Below are positions 44,807-54,520 of a DNA stretch of 64,000 nucleotides, piece after piece. The DNA is from Protea cynaroides (Eukaryota; Streptophyta; Magnoliopsida; Proteales; Proteaceae), in the NCBI GenBank assembly GCA_028583415.1, contig CM053267.1, positions 20,715,814-20,779,813 of the forward strand. Reading direction: 5' to 3'. Each line of letters opens with the position of its first letter. Position 1 is the stretch's first letter. The notes under the pieces are model-generated. The model made no database searches. It was not told where the DNA came from and saw nothing but the letters and a program-made list of their open reading frames with translations. The translations under genes were made by a program, and so were the position numbers.

Positions 44807-47067
44807 TGTCACACCCCAATTCTGCACCATTCAGAACGGTGTGATGAACCGCTCACAAACCAACGGTTCAACCAAGATCTCTAATAGGCTATATCCATTA
44901 AAAATAAAACCATACACATTCACAACCATAATCAGAATAAATACACAATAGCGGAAGTCTTATAGTAAATGAACTGAGAACTCTAACTGTAATAATCATA
45001 ATTAAAATATCAAGTTATTGTTGTATCAACTGAGACATAAATAATAAAATATCAATTACATTCCTTTAATAACTCAAATGAAAAAAATATCTAATCGAAT
45101 ATGCATGAGTTGCACTCGCATGAGGAGTCATGCGTATCCACTAAGTCTTCAGCTTCCATTGCAGCAACACACGCGTACACTGGATCACTCATATAATCTT
45201 CAACCGTAGTACCTGCATCATCAACTAAAAATATTCGACGTCGAGAGGGTGAGCACACATCATGGCTCAGTGAGCAAACAAAATAATGCAACAAACATAT
45301 GCATGCATTCAATTTATATCTTTGGTCTGGTAAATAAGTTTGCAATGTGCTATAGAAAGGATAGGTGGCCGCTGCACCTCTATACACGAGTGTGTGAAGC
45401 CTCCTAAAGGTAACGTTTATTGTCGTCCCACATGCACCCACCATGGACAATATACAAGCAAAGGTCACGTTTATTGCTGTACCAGTTACCCATACCAACA
45501 CGTAAGCCCCTGCTGGCGAGGGCTCGTAAACTAGGCTCGCAACTGACCAATTCTAATGCCAATCAGTATATCCAAGGCCTCACCCCAGCATCCCTCAATA
45601 CGTCCATAGAGATAGGGCTAAGGCCCCCCGGCAGAGTCAGAGACTACACGGTCCGAGACTACCTCCCCTCATACCCTACGACGTAATAGTTCTTCTAAGG
45701 TAATGGCGATGTGACGATATCAGTGGACAAGACTTGAGTTAGAGATAGAGCTAGAGTGCTGAGGCCAGGCCTATGACACCCCCCTTGATACTCACTCGCA
45801 TCAAGCACACCAACCACACACACACATTCACATGCCTATTCCTATCAACATCATCATCATCATGTTATAAACAATAATTTAAATATGCATGAACAGTAAT
45901 AATAGAAATATTGGATGACATGTTGAATGCACATAACAAGCATACACGCATAGAATCAATCATGACATTGGACTCAAGAATAAAATAGTTTATTATTAGC
46001 CAATTAGTTTAGGTCTTGTTTCTTCACCTTTGCTTGATCGTAGATCCTCTTTCAAGCTCTATGAATCAACTAAACATCAATATTATATCACTAGAAGACC
46101 TAATCAAGTCGATAGAATTTAATTAGAATTAATTATGATTTTAAAAAGCATGTTGTTAATTGGGGGTCGATGCCAGGGTCGGAGGTTCCATCGACCCTGG
46201 GTGCTACCACCCAGATTCTGGACTTCCCGAACACTGGGGGTCGAATGTTAGGGTCTGGTAGGGTCGATTGGCCATCGACCCCCCTGTGCGACCCCCTGTG
46301 GGTTTAGTTAAATTTTCATCCTACAGTCCATTCCTTCGTGTTTGGGGTCCTATGGCTTACTTCTACAATCCATTCCACACATGTTCTATGGTCTAGAACC
46401 GTAATTCATTCACCTATATGGTTTTTATGATCTTTCCCATGATTTTCCATGAAAACCTAACCATGGATGGATGATTTGGGTTTCTCCTATATCATTCCCT
46501 CTTCACTATCTATTATAAGGTCTGTAGAATTACATGGAGATAGTATCCATACCTGAGAATTAAGCTGGTTTCTCTAAAGCCTTCTCTTTGATCCTCTTCT
46601 CCACTTTCCTTCTTTTCTCTTTCTCTTCCCCTTCTCTTCTCTTTCTCTCAATCCAATTAGGGTTCTAAAAGGAGTGAAAGAGGCTTAGGGACGTTCTATT
46701 TATAGAGTAGAAACTCCCAAAATAAGTCCCATTGATATTAGGAAAGAATCCCATTGAAATTTGGAAAGTTCCTAATTCACGGTTTCTGTCGGCAGACTGG
46801 GGGTCGATGAGGGGGTCGGAGATCCCGTCGACCCCTGGTTCTAAAATGTCCGACCCCCGGTTAAAAACTCAGGGTCTGACTTTTATACTGGGGGGTCCGA
46901 CCCTGCCTTGCTGGGTATGCGACCCTCCCCCTTATTTTAGTGTTTTTGGGTCAGTTTAATACCTGGGATCGTGATCTCCCTCACACACTTGATCCATTTG
47001 GCTCGACCATGATGGGTAGACCTGGTTCAAGGTGGTAAAACCGGGTTAGTTTGGTACGGGTCTTACA
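44807..47067 (-). repeat. inner 3' LTR
   Basis: TGTCACACCCC ... GGTCTTACA. Near-identical to 54521-56780 with scattered substitutions. GGGTCGA / CGACCC motif clusters lie at about 46160-46300 and 46795-46925. Small ORFs appear in both LTR copies without family motifs. Confidence 0.95.
46696..46705 (-). promoter_or_regulatory. inner 3' LTR TATA box
   Basis: Minus-strand CTATAAATAG, same as in the outer LTR. Confidence 0.6.
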
Positions 47068-47078
47068 ACTACCCCTAC
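47068..47078 (-). other. inner polypurine tract
   Basis: Minus-strand GTAGGGGTAGT between the pol stop (47079-47081) and the LTR start TGTAAGACC. Confidence 0.8.
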
Positions 47079-50000
47079 TTATAAAATTTCTTCCTCAAAA
47101 TTGTACATACCTTTCGAGTCAAATAAATGAGGATATTACTTTCGCATAGCATTCTCTTCTTCCCACGTGATTTCTTCCATATCTTTACTTCTCCAGGTGA
47201 CCTTAACATAATAGATATCACGGTTGCATAGTCGTTGAACCTTCCGACTAGTGATTTTAGTTGGTGCTACTTCAAATGTCAAATCTTCAGTCAAATCAAG
47301 TAAGTCTATTGTCAAAACGTGCGTCGGATCCGTGACATACTTCTTCAATAAGGAAATATGAAATACGTCATGCACACTTGACATAGATGGTGGTAGTGCT
47401 AACTGGTATGCCACTTTTCCACGCTTAGTTAGAATCTCATATGGCCCGACATATCTTGGACTTAATTTCCCTTTCTGTTCGAACCGTTTCAATCCTCGCA
47501 TAGGCGATACTTTTAAGAATACTTTATCACCCACGACGAATTCAAGGTCTCGGCGTCGAGTATCTGCATATTGCTTCTGACGATTCTGAGCTGTTCTCAA
47601 TCTTTCCTTGATAATGTCGACCACTCGATAAGTCTCTTCAACAAATTCCGATCCAATAATACTACATTCCCCAATTTCATTCCAAAATAAAGGAGTTCAA
47701 CACTTTCGGCCATACGGTGCTTCATAGGGTGACATCTGTATAGTAGCCTGATAGCTATTGTTATAAGCGAACTCAATCAGTCGTAACTTTTCATCCCATG
47801 ATCCTTTAAAATCAATTACACATGCTCAAAGCATATCTTTTAGAATCTGAATTGTACACTCTGACTGTCCATCTGTCTGTGGATGGAATGCAGTACTAAA
47901 CTTCAATGTCGTACCCATAGCCTTTTGCAGTCCTTCCCAAAATTTGGAAGTAAATCGTGGATCTCTATCGGACACAATGCTTTCTGGAACACCATGTAAC
48001 CGAACAATATTATCCACATACAGCTTTGCTAACCTTTCTAGTGTATATTGGGGTCGTATCGGTATGAAGCGAGCTGTTTTAGTCAGACGGTCCACAATCA
48101 CCCAAACTGCGTCAACTACTCGAGGAGTCAATGGTAATCCTATGACGAAGTCCATAGTGATGCAGTCCCATTTCCATGCTGGTTCCGATAATGGCTGTAA
48201 CAGTCCTGCCGGTCTTTGTCGTTCAGCCTTTACTTTCTGAAAATTTAGGCATTGAGACACGAACTTAGCTACATCTACTTTCATTCCTCTCCACCAATAT
48301 AATTTCTTTAGGTCATGATACATTTTTTGTACATCCTGATGTACGAATAGATGGTGGTATGGGCTTATTTCATCAATCGGTGTCTAATGTCCAAGCTTTC
48401 TGTTTTGGGTACACATATTCTTCCTTTGTACTTCAGTACCTTTTCTTCGTCCAAGGTGAACTCAGGGTTAGTCTTATCTTTTTCGATGTCCTCTTGTACC
48501 GTTCTTAGGTAAGGGTCTGATTGATAGCTGTCTTTACTTCATCAACTATATCCGGTATAATCTTCAATGTGGCAAACATATTTGAAAACCGATGAATAAA
48601 CCCTTGGTTGGCTGATCCATCTGGTGCATCTATCACAAACTGCTCATTATCGTGCTTGAATACCTTTCTGGTAGTACACATTGCGGCAGTTGTGCTAACC
48701 TCCCTCTGAGATTTTATCATTGCCTTTCTACTCAACGCATCGGATACTACATTAGCTTTCCCCGGATGATACTGGATATCACAATCATAGTCTTTCAATA
48801 GTTCTAGCCATCTTCTTTGTCTCATATTCAGGTCCTTCTGATTAACTAGATAAGTAAGACTTTTATGGTCTGATTTAATCTGAAACTTCTCCCCGTACAG
48901 ATAATGTCTCCATATTTTGATAGCATGTACTACTGCCGCTAGTTCCAAATCATGAGTGGGATAGTTCTTCTCATGTGTCTTCAGTTGTCTTAAGGCATAA
49001 GCAATTACTTGTTCTCCTTGCATAAGTACACATCCTAATCCCAGTCCTGAAGCATCGGTGTACAAGATAAATGGTTGTCCTGGAATCGGGATGGTCAAGA
49101 TTGGAGCTGATATCAATCTAGCCTTCAAGGTTTGGAAACTCTTCTCGCATTTATCCGTCCAAACATACTTCTCGCCCTTCTTAGTCAAACTGGTAAGAGG
49201 TACGGCAGTTCAGGAATAGTCTTCCACAAATCGTCGATAATACCCAGCTAGACCCAAGAAACTTCTAATTTCTGCAATGCTCTTCGGTGCTTCCCACTTT
49301 ACAATAGCCTCGATTTTGCTAGGATCCACTTTAATTCCTTCAGCGGATACTACATGGCCTAGAAATGCGACTTCCTTTAGCCAAAACTCACACTTTGAAA
49401 ATTTGGCGTAGAGCTTCTCCTTCCATAGTCGCTGCAGAGCGGCGTTTAGATTCTTAATATGAGTTTCCTCGTCTTTGGAGTAGACCAATATATCATCAAT
49501 GAATACAATAACCGACATATCCAACATGTCGTGGAAAACCCGGTTCATAAGTTCCATAAAAGTTGCTGGTGCTTTTGTCAATCCAAAAGACATAACCAAG
49601 AATTCATAATGTCCATATCTGGTCCTGAATGCTGTCTTGGGAATATCACCATCCTTAATCTTCAGCTGATGGTAGCCTGATCGAAGATCAATCTTGGAGA
49701 ACACTTTGGCACCTTGCAACTGATCGAATAGGTCATCGATCCGAGGCAATGGATACCAATTCTTGCTTGTTAGTTTATTCAGTTCTCGGTAGTCTATACA
49801 TAAGCGAACACTACCATTCTTCTTCTTCACGAATAATACTGGCGCTTCCCATGGTGATATACTAGGGCGAATGTAACCCTTGTCCAATAGTTCTTGTAGT
49901 TGTACTTTCAATTCCTTCAGTTCGGTAGGAGCCATTCGATAAGGTACTTTCGACACTAGTGTGGCTCCAGGTATAAGATCTATAACAAACTCTGTAGCTC

Positions 50001-50549
50001 GGTCGGGTGGTAATCCTGGTAGTTCTTCAGGAAATACATCTGGAAAGTCACGCACGACATCAATATCTTCCATTCGTGGTGCTTCCTTGGTAAGGTCGAC
50101 CACAGATACTAAATACCCGACTGCCCCTTTCTCAAGGCACTTCTTAGCCTTTAGAGCAGAGAGTATGAGCTTTCATTTACGGGGAAGTTTGGTTCCCGAA
50201 AAACTGAACTCTACTCCTTCCTTGTCTTTAATTGTCAGCTTCTTTTCGACACACAATAGGTTTGCAGAATGCCGAACTAACCAGTCCATTCCCAAGATGA
50301 CGTCAAAGTCTGCCATCTTAAGTTGGATCAAGGTTGCATCCAAGGTCTTTTCATCAATAAGAACTGAACATGGTCCATAACCTTTTTCTAACTCCACTTC
50401 TAATCCCATAGGTGATCGTACAAGTAGTTTGCAGTCTAAGGATTTAAGGGGTAGATTTAACTTCTTTCCAAATGTCACAGATATAAAGGAATGAGTAGCT
50501 CCTGAATCAAAGAGTACTCTGGCGGGAATGCCATTAATAGGTACGATAC
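47079..50549 (-). pseudogene. inner pol: protease - RT - RNase H - integrase - chromodomain, broken
   Basis: Domains in order: protease (VLFDSGATHSFIS near 50500); RT (PGLPPDRATEFVIDLIP; VRLCIDYRELNKLT; VIVFIDDILVYSK, catalytic DD present, near 49490); RNase H (LYTDASGLGLGCVLMQ, KANVVSDALSRK); integrase zinc region (LYWWRGMKVDVAKF) and core (TMDFV, SDRDPRF, HPQTDGQSE: D, D and E present); then VFHISLLKKYV and a chromodomain tail (YVKVTWRSKDMEEITWE), which in the family is thought to guide integration to particular chromatin. Stops: 50173, 49210, 48365, 47826, 47697 and 47136. Frameshifts are near 48515 and 48345. The natural stop is at 47079-47081. The frame between stops is mostly unchanged, so decay is mainly by point change. 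Confidence 0.92.
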
Positions 50550-50619
50550 TTGTGATTTGTTTTGGTTTAGTCTACATGCTCATACAATGTAATACAACTA
50601 ACTAAAAATTAAGTTGTAC
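50550..50619 (-). other. candidate gag-protease intron, inner copy (70 bp)
   Basis: On the minus strand GTCACAG/GTACAACTT opens it and ...CAAATCACAA closes it. It contains stops in the gag frame. The outer element has the same arrangement at 60987-61055 with an intact ATCACAG acceptor. Here the acceptor AG has become AA, so the inner copy would splice poorly or one base late. Confidence 0.5.
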
Positions 50620-51885
50620 CTGTGACCACATCAGGCGATGCGGCAGCATCCTCAGATGTAACCGCGTAAACTCGTCATTGATGTAGCAGCTTCTTAGGCT
50701 TAGGACATTCCCTTGTCATATGTCCCACTTGGTTGCAGTTAAAACATTTTATCTCTTCAGTAATTGGCTTTTATTGTTGTTGAGCTACTGGAGTAGTCTT
50801 GGTTGCAGCGGTAAAGCCTTGAGCACGTAAGGGTTTAAATGTCTTGTTATTCCCTCCGTTATAAGAATTTTCAGCTGGCCTTTTTATACCTCTATTTTGC
50901 ATGAAATAACTCTCCTTTTGGCTCGATTCTATAACTCGAGCAATTTGTGCCGCTTCATTATAGATTTTCTTTTCATATCCCAGAACATGCTCGCGGATGC
51001 TTCCCCTAAGTCCCATGACGAACCTTCGGGTCTTGGTGTTTTCCTCTTGCATACTAGTGAGTGCAAAGAAGAACAACTCTTCATAACTCTGTTGATATGC
51101 ATCCACGATCATCTGCCCCTGATATAAACTCAGGAATTCTCTTTCCATAGAATCTCTGAAACTTTTCGGAAAGTACTTCTCAAAGAATGGCTCCTTATAG
51201 ATATCCCAAGTCAGATGAACATGCTTTGTTAATAAATAAGTCCTGGTAGACATCTACCAATGGTGTGCATCTCCTTTCAGCATAAAGGTGGCACACAACA
51301 CTTTTTCTTCTTCATTTAGTGTCATCATCATAAAATTTCTTTCCATTTCGTCAACCCAGTGTCCTGGCCATAAAGGGTCTGCTGGCTTGCCATTAAATTC
51401 TTTGGGCTTCAGTTTCAGAAAACACTCCACCAGTTTGGAGTGGTCTAGTGGCTGCGGGACATACGCTCCATACATAGTGGTTGGTATTGATATCCACCTT
51501 GAGCTATCTCAGGATTTTGTACTTGAGCCTACATGATAGGAGTCTGAGGTGCGTGGGCTACTGTGTTACTTCCCCCTGGTGTTGTGCTTGCCTGTCCTGC
51601 TGGCATTGGAGGTGTCTGTGCAGCTGGAGGAGTTATGCCTATGGCAGCTTGTATATTGGCTTGTGCCTGTTGCATTTGCTTCAGCTGTTGGGCCAAGTTC
51701 ATTACGACTGTGGCCAAGTCTGTAGGTGGAGCTGGCAGATTTGTAGGATTTGTCTGCCCATTTATGACAGACGATGCCATGTTCATGTTCCCCTGTGTTT
51801 TCTGGTGTGTCTGGCTATTCTCCCCCACAGGTGATGGTGGTGGAATAGAGTTACGGCTCTGTCTGGTTACTCTGCGTCCCGCCAT
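50620..51885 (-). pseudogene. inner gag, broken
   Basis: The start is MAGRRVTRQS at 51885, preceded by an acceptor-like GATTTTCAG, so the leader may also be spliced. A Pro/Gln-rich N-terminal part is followed by the retrotransposon gag capsid region (PADPLWPGHWVDEMERNF, FEKYFPKSFRDSMEREF, then VMGLRGSIREHVLG) and the zinc knuckle CFNCNQVGHMTREC near 50740-50700. Breaks: TAG at 51529, a one-base loss near 51497, TAG at 51254, TAA at 50771 and a TGA near 50680. It would form the virus-like particle shell if intact. Confidence 0.9.
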
Positions 51886-52400
51886 TAATTAATCTGATAG
51901 TGGGATTGCCTGAAAATCATTGAACACGAGAGACAATCATTAAATACTTCATTCTCATATTTTAAAACCACTAACAAATGCAAATTTCAAAATTTTCATA
52001 TCATTCTGTCGAAAATGCTGTGTTTTCTCTATAGGGTCGATGGTGGGGTCGATGGTTGTCCGACCCTCAGTATAGGACCTTGGGAAATCACCCATTCTTC
52101 CCGAGAGCCGGGGGTCGATGGGGGGTCGGAGGATGTCCGACCCAAGGTGTGACCCTTGGTTCTCTGTCAGATTCCCGAGAGCCGAGGGTCGATGCGGGGG
52201 TCGATGGGTGGGTCGATGGTTTTAATCGAATTTTCCGACCCCCAGACTAAAAATCAGATTTTTAAGCTCCGATTCAAAGTCCATTTCCCATTCTTTCTTC
52301 TCCGCTTCGACTCATCTCGTCCCTCTGAGTTGCTACAGGGACAACTCCGATCCGTTGGTGGTTTGCACTCCTTGTTTCGTCGTCTACACCTCCGCTACAG
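51886..52400. promoter_or_regulatory. inner divergent spacer between gag and aORF, with GGTCG-rich repeats
   Basis: The start of gag (minus) and the leader exon of aORF (plus) face away from each other here. From 52030 to 52250 there are repeated GGGTCGATGG, GGGGTCGGAGG, TGTCCGACCC and CCCGAGAGCCG-GGGTCGATG units. A CT-rich stretch before 52400 looks like an aORF leader. A bidirectional promoter is an inference from layout only. Confidence 0.5.
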
Positions 52401-52841
52401 GTATGTCTTCTACCTTTTCATATTTTTAGGTTTTTTTACCTAGGTTTTTGCTCGTATATCTAGTATTTTTTAAATTAAATTTTTTCCAACCATAAAAATT
52501 CGATTTTTATTGGGGACTTTTGTTGTTGGTGACTTGAGGAACAAAAGCCCTCAAAAATATTTGAGTTTCATCGGTTGGTTATCGAGAAACTCAAAATTTA
52601 CTCTTTTTGCCCTAATTTTGTCGAGATTTTGAATTTCTTGAAATTTCTTCCAATTCAATCTCATTAGTTGAAATTTCAAACTGTATGAGTCTCACAGGAT
52701 AGTTTAGGATCTATGTAAGTCCTCCTGCCCACGTGTATGGGTGAAAAGTGAGGCTTTTGACCAATTTACGTTGTTATTATGTCAAAATTTGGATTTTTCA
52801 TCTCCACTAAGCCATTATTTGTTTTTCTTTCTTATTTGCAG
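52401..52841 (+). other. predicted 5' UTR intron of the inner aORF
   Basis: Donor CTACAG/GTATGT, acceptor TTATTTGCAG, six bases before the ATG in the downstream exon. The interior is T-rich (441 bp). The outer aORF has an equivalent intron of 423 bp with the same CAG/GTATGT donor, so the structure is conserved between copies. Confidence 0.7.
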
Positions 52842-52846
52842 ATACC

Positions 52847-54232
52847 ATGGCTCGTACCAAGGTACTTAGTGTTCGCGACCGTCTTCACTTCCGTTCCACT
52901 GAAGCCGAGACTCAGTATGCCCGCTATGCTCGCAAGAAAGTAAAGGGAGGCCGCAAAGTTGACTTGGCTAGTTTGGCCTTGTTCAATGTGGAGAGGGATT
53001 TTGGCGATATTGGATGGCTCCCTGTCATCACCTATGATGCCTGTACTTGTCCTGACCTGGTATGCAAGTTCTACTATAATCTCCAGGTGGTGGGAGATTA
53101 CAATGATGTTGAGAGAGGTGGTGAGCTTCGGATCACCAGCTACGTCAAGGGGGTTGATGTCTCATTCGATTATCGGCAGCTGGCTGACTTGTTGGGCATT
53201 TCCTATGATGGCCCCTTGGTATTCTATGCCCCTGGAGAGCCCCAGTTATTTTCTTTACAGATGAGGGCTGAGATCGATCGTCAGCTCATCAGACCTGATC
53301 GCTGGGAGATGAAAGCGAGTTATCTGCATTCAGATCCACGGGTATACTGCAAGATCATTCAGCATAACCTGATACCGCAGAGTGGTCATTACGAGAGGGT
53401 CTCCCAGTTGACCCAGTATCTGCTGTACTGCATATGCACTAGGCAGCCCGTCTGCCTTCCCTATATCATCATGCAGACGATGATCAGTGCCACATTGCCC
53501 AGTCACACTGGCAACCTTCCTTATGGACGCATGATCACTACCTTGCTTACCCGCCTGGGGGTTGATTTATTGGATGAAAAGATTCAGGAGAAGTCATTCT
53601 CATCGCCTCTGGATTGGGAGGCTATTTGCAAGATGGGCATGCGGGATGCCCAGGTCAGCGATGAGGAGAGAAACGCGATGGTGCACCCTCACACTCGAGT
53701 GGAGACGGCTGACGCTGAGGCAGCAGTAGCAGCAGCTAGAGTAGGGGCTCATGGGGATGATGACGATCAGCTATACATGGATGCCATACCTCCTCCATCA
53801 CCTACTCATGCTACTGGAGCAGGTCCGTCTTCTTCAGCTGGTCCTTCGCATGCAGCTGGTCCTTCGTATGCTCATTCTGATGACATGATGGGGATATTGC
53901 ATGAGATACGAGAGGCTCAGCGTATGTCTAACTTGAGGATGGGAGAGCTTCTAGAGGCTCAATGCTTGTCCGATCAGTGGGTGGGAGAGCTTCTGGTTGC
54001 TCAGCGCGTATCGGACCAGCGGGTGGGAGAGCTTCTAGCTGCTCAGCACATGACTGACCAGCGGATGGGAGAGCTTAGGGATGCTCAGCATGTGACTGAC
54101 CAGTGGGTGGCTGATCTCACAGCTAGTCTCCAGACGACCCAGACTCAGATAGCTTGGTTGACTAGAGTCTACGCTAAGGACTATGATAGAGACCGTGAGG
54201 CACCGCCTCCCCCATCACCTCCAGCTTCTTGA
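52847..54232 (+). CDS. intact antisense ORF (aORF) of the inner chromovirus, 461 aa
   Basis: The only intact long reading frame of the inner element, on the strand opposite to gag-pol, between gag and the primer-binding site. The start ATACCATGG lies just after a predicted intron. Residues about 45-125 (FNVERDFGDIGWLPVITYD, KFYYNLQVV, RITSYVKGVDVSF, LADLLGI) follow the pattern of the plant family called putative plant transposon protein (PF20167-like). This is recognised by pattern only. Residues about 190-270 are a well-conserved helical region (LTQYLLYCICTRQPVCLPY, LPYGRMITTLLTRLGVDLLD). A Pro/Ser/acidic linker follows (about 290-345). Next comes a coiled-coil-like stretch of five 14-residue units (SDQRVGELLAAQ type), then a basic-acidic tail ending in a Pro run. 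No membrane segment or signal peptide. No catalytic motif is seen. Function unknown; remnants of the same gene are at 57436-58701 and 27284-27928. Confidence 0.85.
   Translation: MARTKVLSVRDRLHFRSTEAETQYARYARKKVKGGRKVDLASLALFNVERDFGDIGWLPVITYDACTCPDLVCKFYYNLQVVGDYNDVERGGELRITSYVKGVDVSFDYRQLADLLGISYDGPLVFYAPGEPQLFSLQMRAEIDRQLIRPDRWEMKASYLHSDPRVYCKIIQHNLIPQSGHYERVSQLTQYLLYCICTRQPVCLPYIIMQTMISATLPSHTGNLPYGRMITTLLTRLGVDLLDEKIQEKSFSSPLDWEAICKMGMRDAQVSDEERNAMVHPHTRVETADAEAAVAAARVGAHGDDDDQLYMDAIPPPSPTHATGAGPSSSAGPSHAAGPSYAHSDDMMGILHEIREAQRMSNLRMGELLEAQCLSDQWVGELLVAQRVSDQRVGELLAAQHMTDQRMGELRDAQHVTDQWVADLTASLQTTQTQIAWLTRVYAKDYDRDREAPPPPSPPAS
53921..54130 (+). repeat. 42-bp tandem repeat inside aORF (14-residue units)
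   Basis: Five in-frame units, each ending GGAGAGCTTCT.G..GCTCAG. The outer copy has only about two units and element III about one, so the number varies between copies while keeping the frame. Confidence 0.8.
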
Positions 54233-54505
54233 TGTATTTCTTTTATCTTTCTTTTTATACTTCGGAGTAACTGTCCGGACTGTGGACTGTACTCTGCTTA
54301 AATCATATATATATAAACATTTGTTCTTCCTTTTGGTTGTATATAAATTTGTTTCTCATTTAATAGATGCATTATTCTCTTTCAGTTTGGTCTCAAACTA
54401 CACAGATGCTTATGGTGTGTTATTACTACATCTTTTAAATTTTTATCCTATCTCAGTACACGACCTTTTGTGGAAGTATACGGTTTCACACACAAGGCCT
54501 GAGAT
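54233..54505 (+). other. aORF 3' region up to the primer-binding site
   Basis: Conserved with 57164-57435 (reverse complement) and 27929-28244: a GGTCTCAAACTACA-like block, GATGCTTATGGTGTG, and TTTTAAATTTTTATCCTA. No ORF. Confidence 0.6.
54268..54295 (+). promoter_or_regulatory. conserved box downstream of aORF, inner copy
   Basis: TAACTGTCCGGACTGTGGAC then TGTACTCT. See also 27980-28006 and 57371-57399. Confidence 0.65.
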
Positions 54506-54517
54506 GCTCTGATACCA
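54506..54517 (-). other. inner primer-binding site (tRNA-iMet type)
   Basis: Minus-strand TGGTATCAGAGC, three bases from the LTR edge. Confidence 0.95.
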
Positions 54518-54520
54518 AGT

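Noticed and set aside
45091..45501. Minus ORF of 136 aa in the inner 3' LTR
   Set aside because: The equivalent stretch of the other LTR is broken, and it has no recognisable domain; treated as LTR leader sequence.
49961..50380. Plus-strand ORFs opposite inner pol (49961-50380, 47944-48240)
   Set aside because: They are shadows of protease and integrase coding sequence; unlike the aORF they have no splice signals and are broken in the outer copy.
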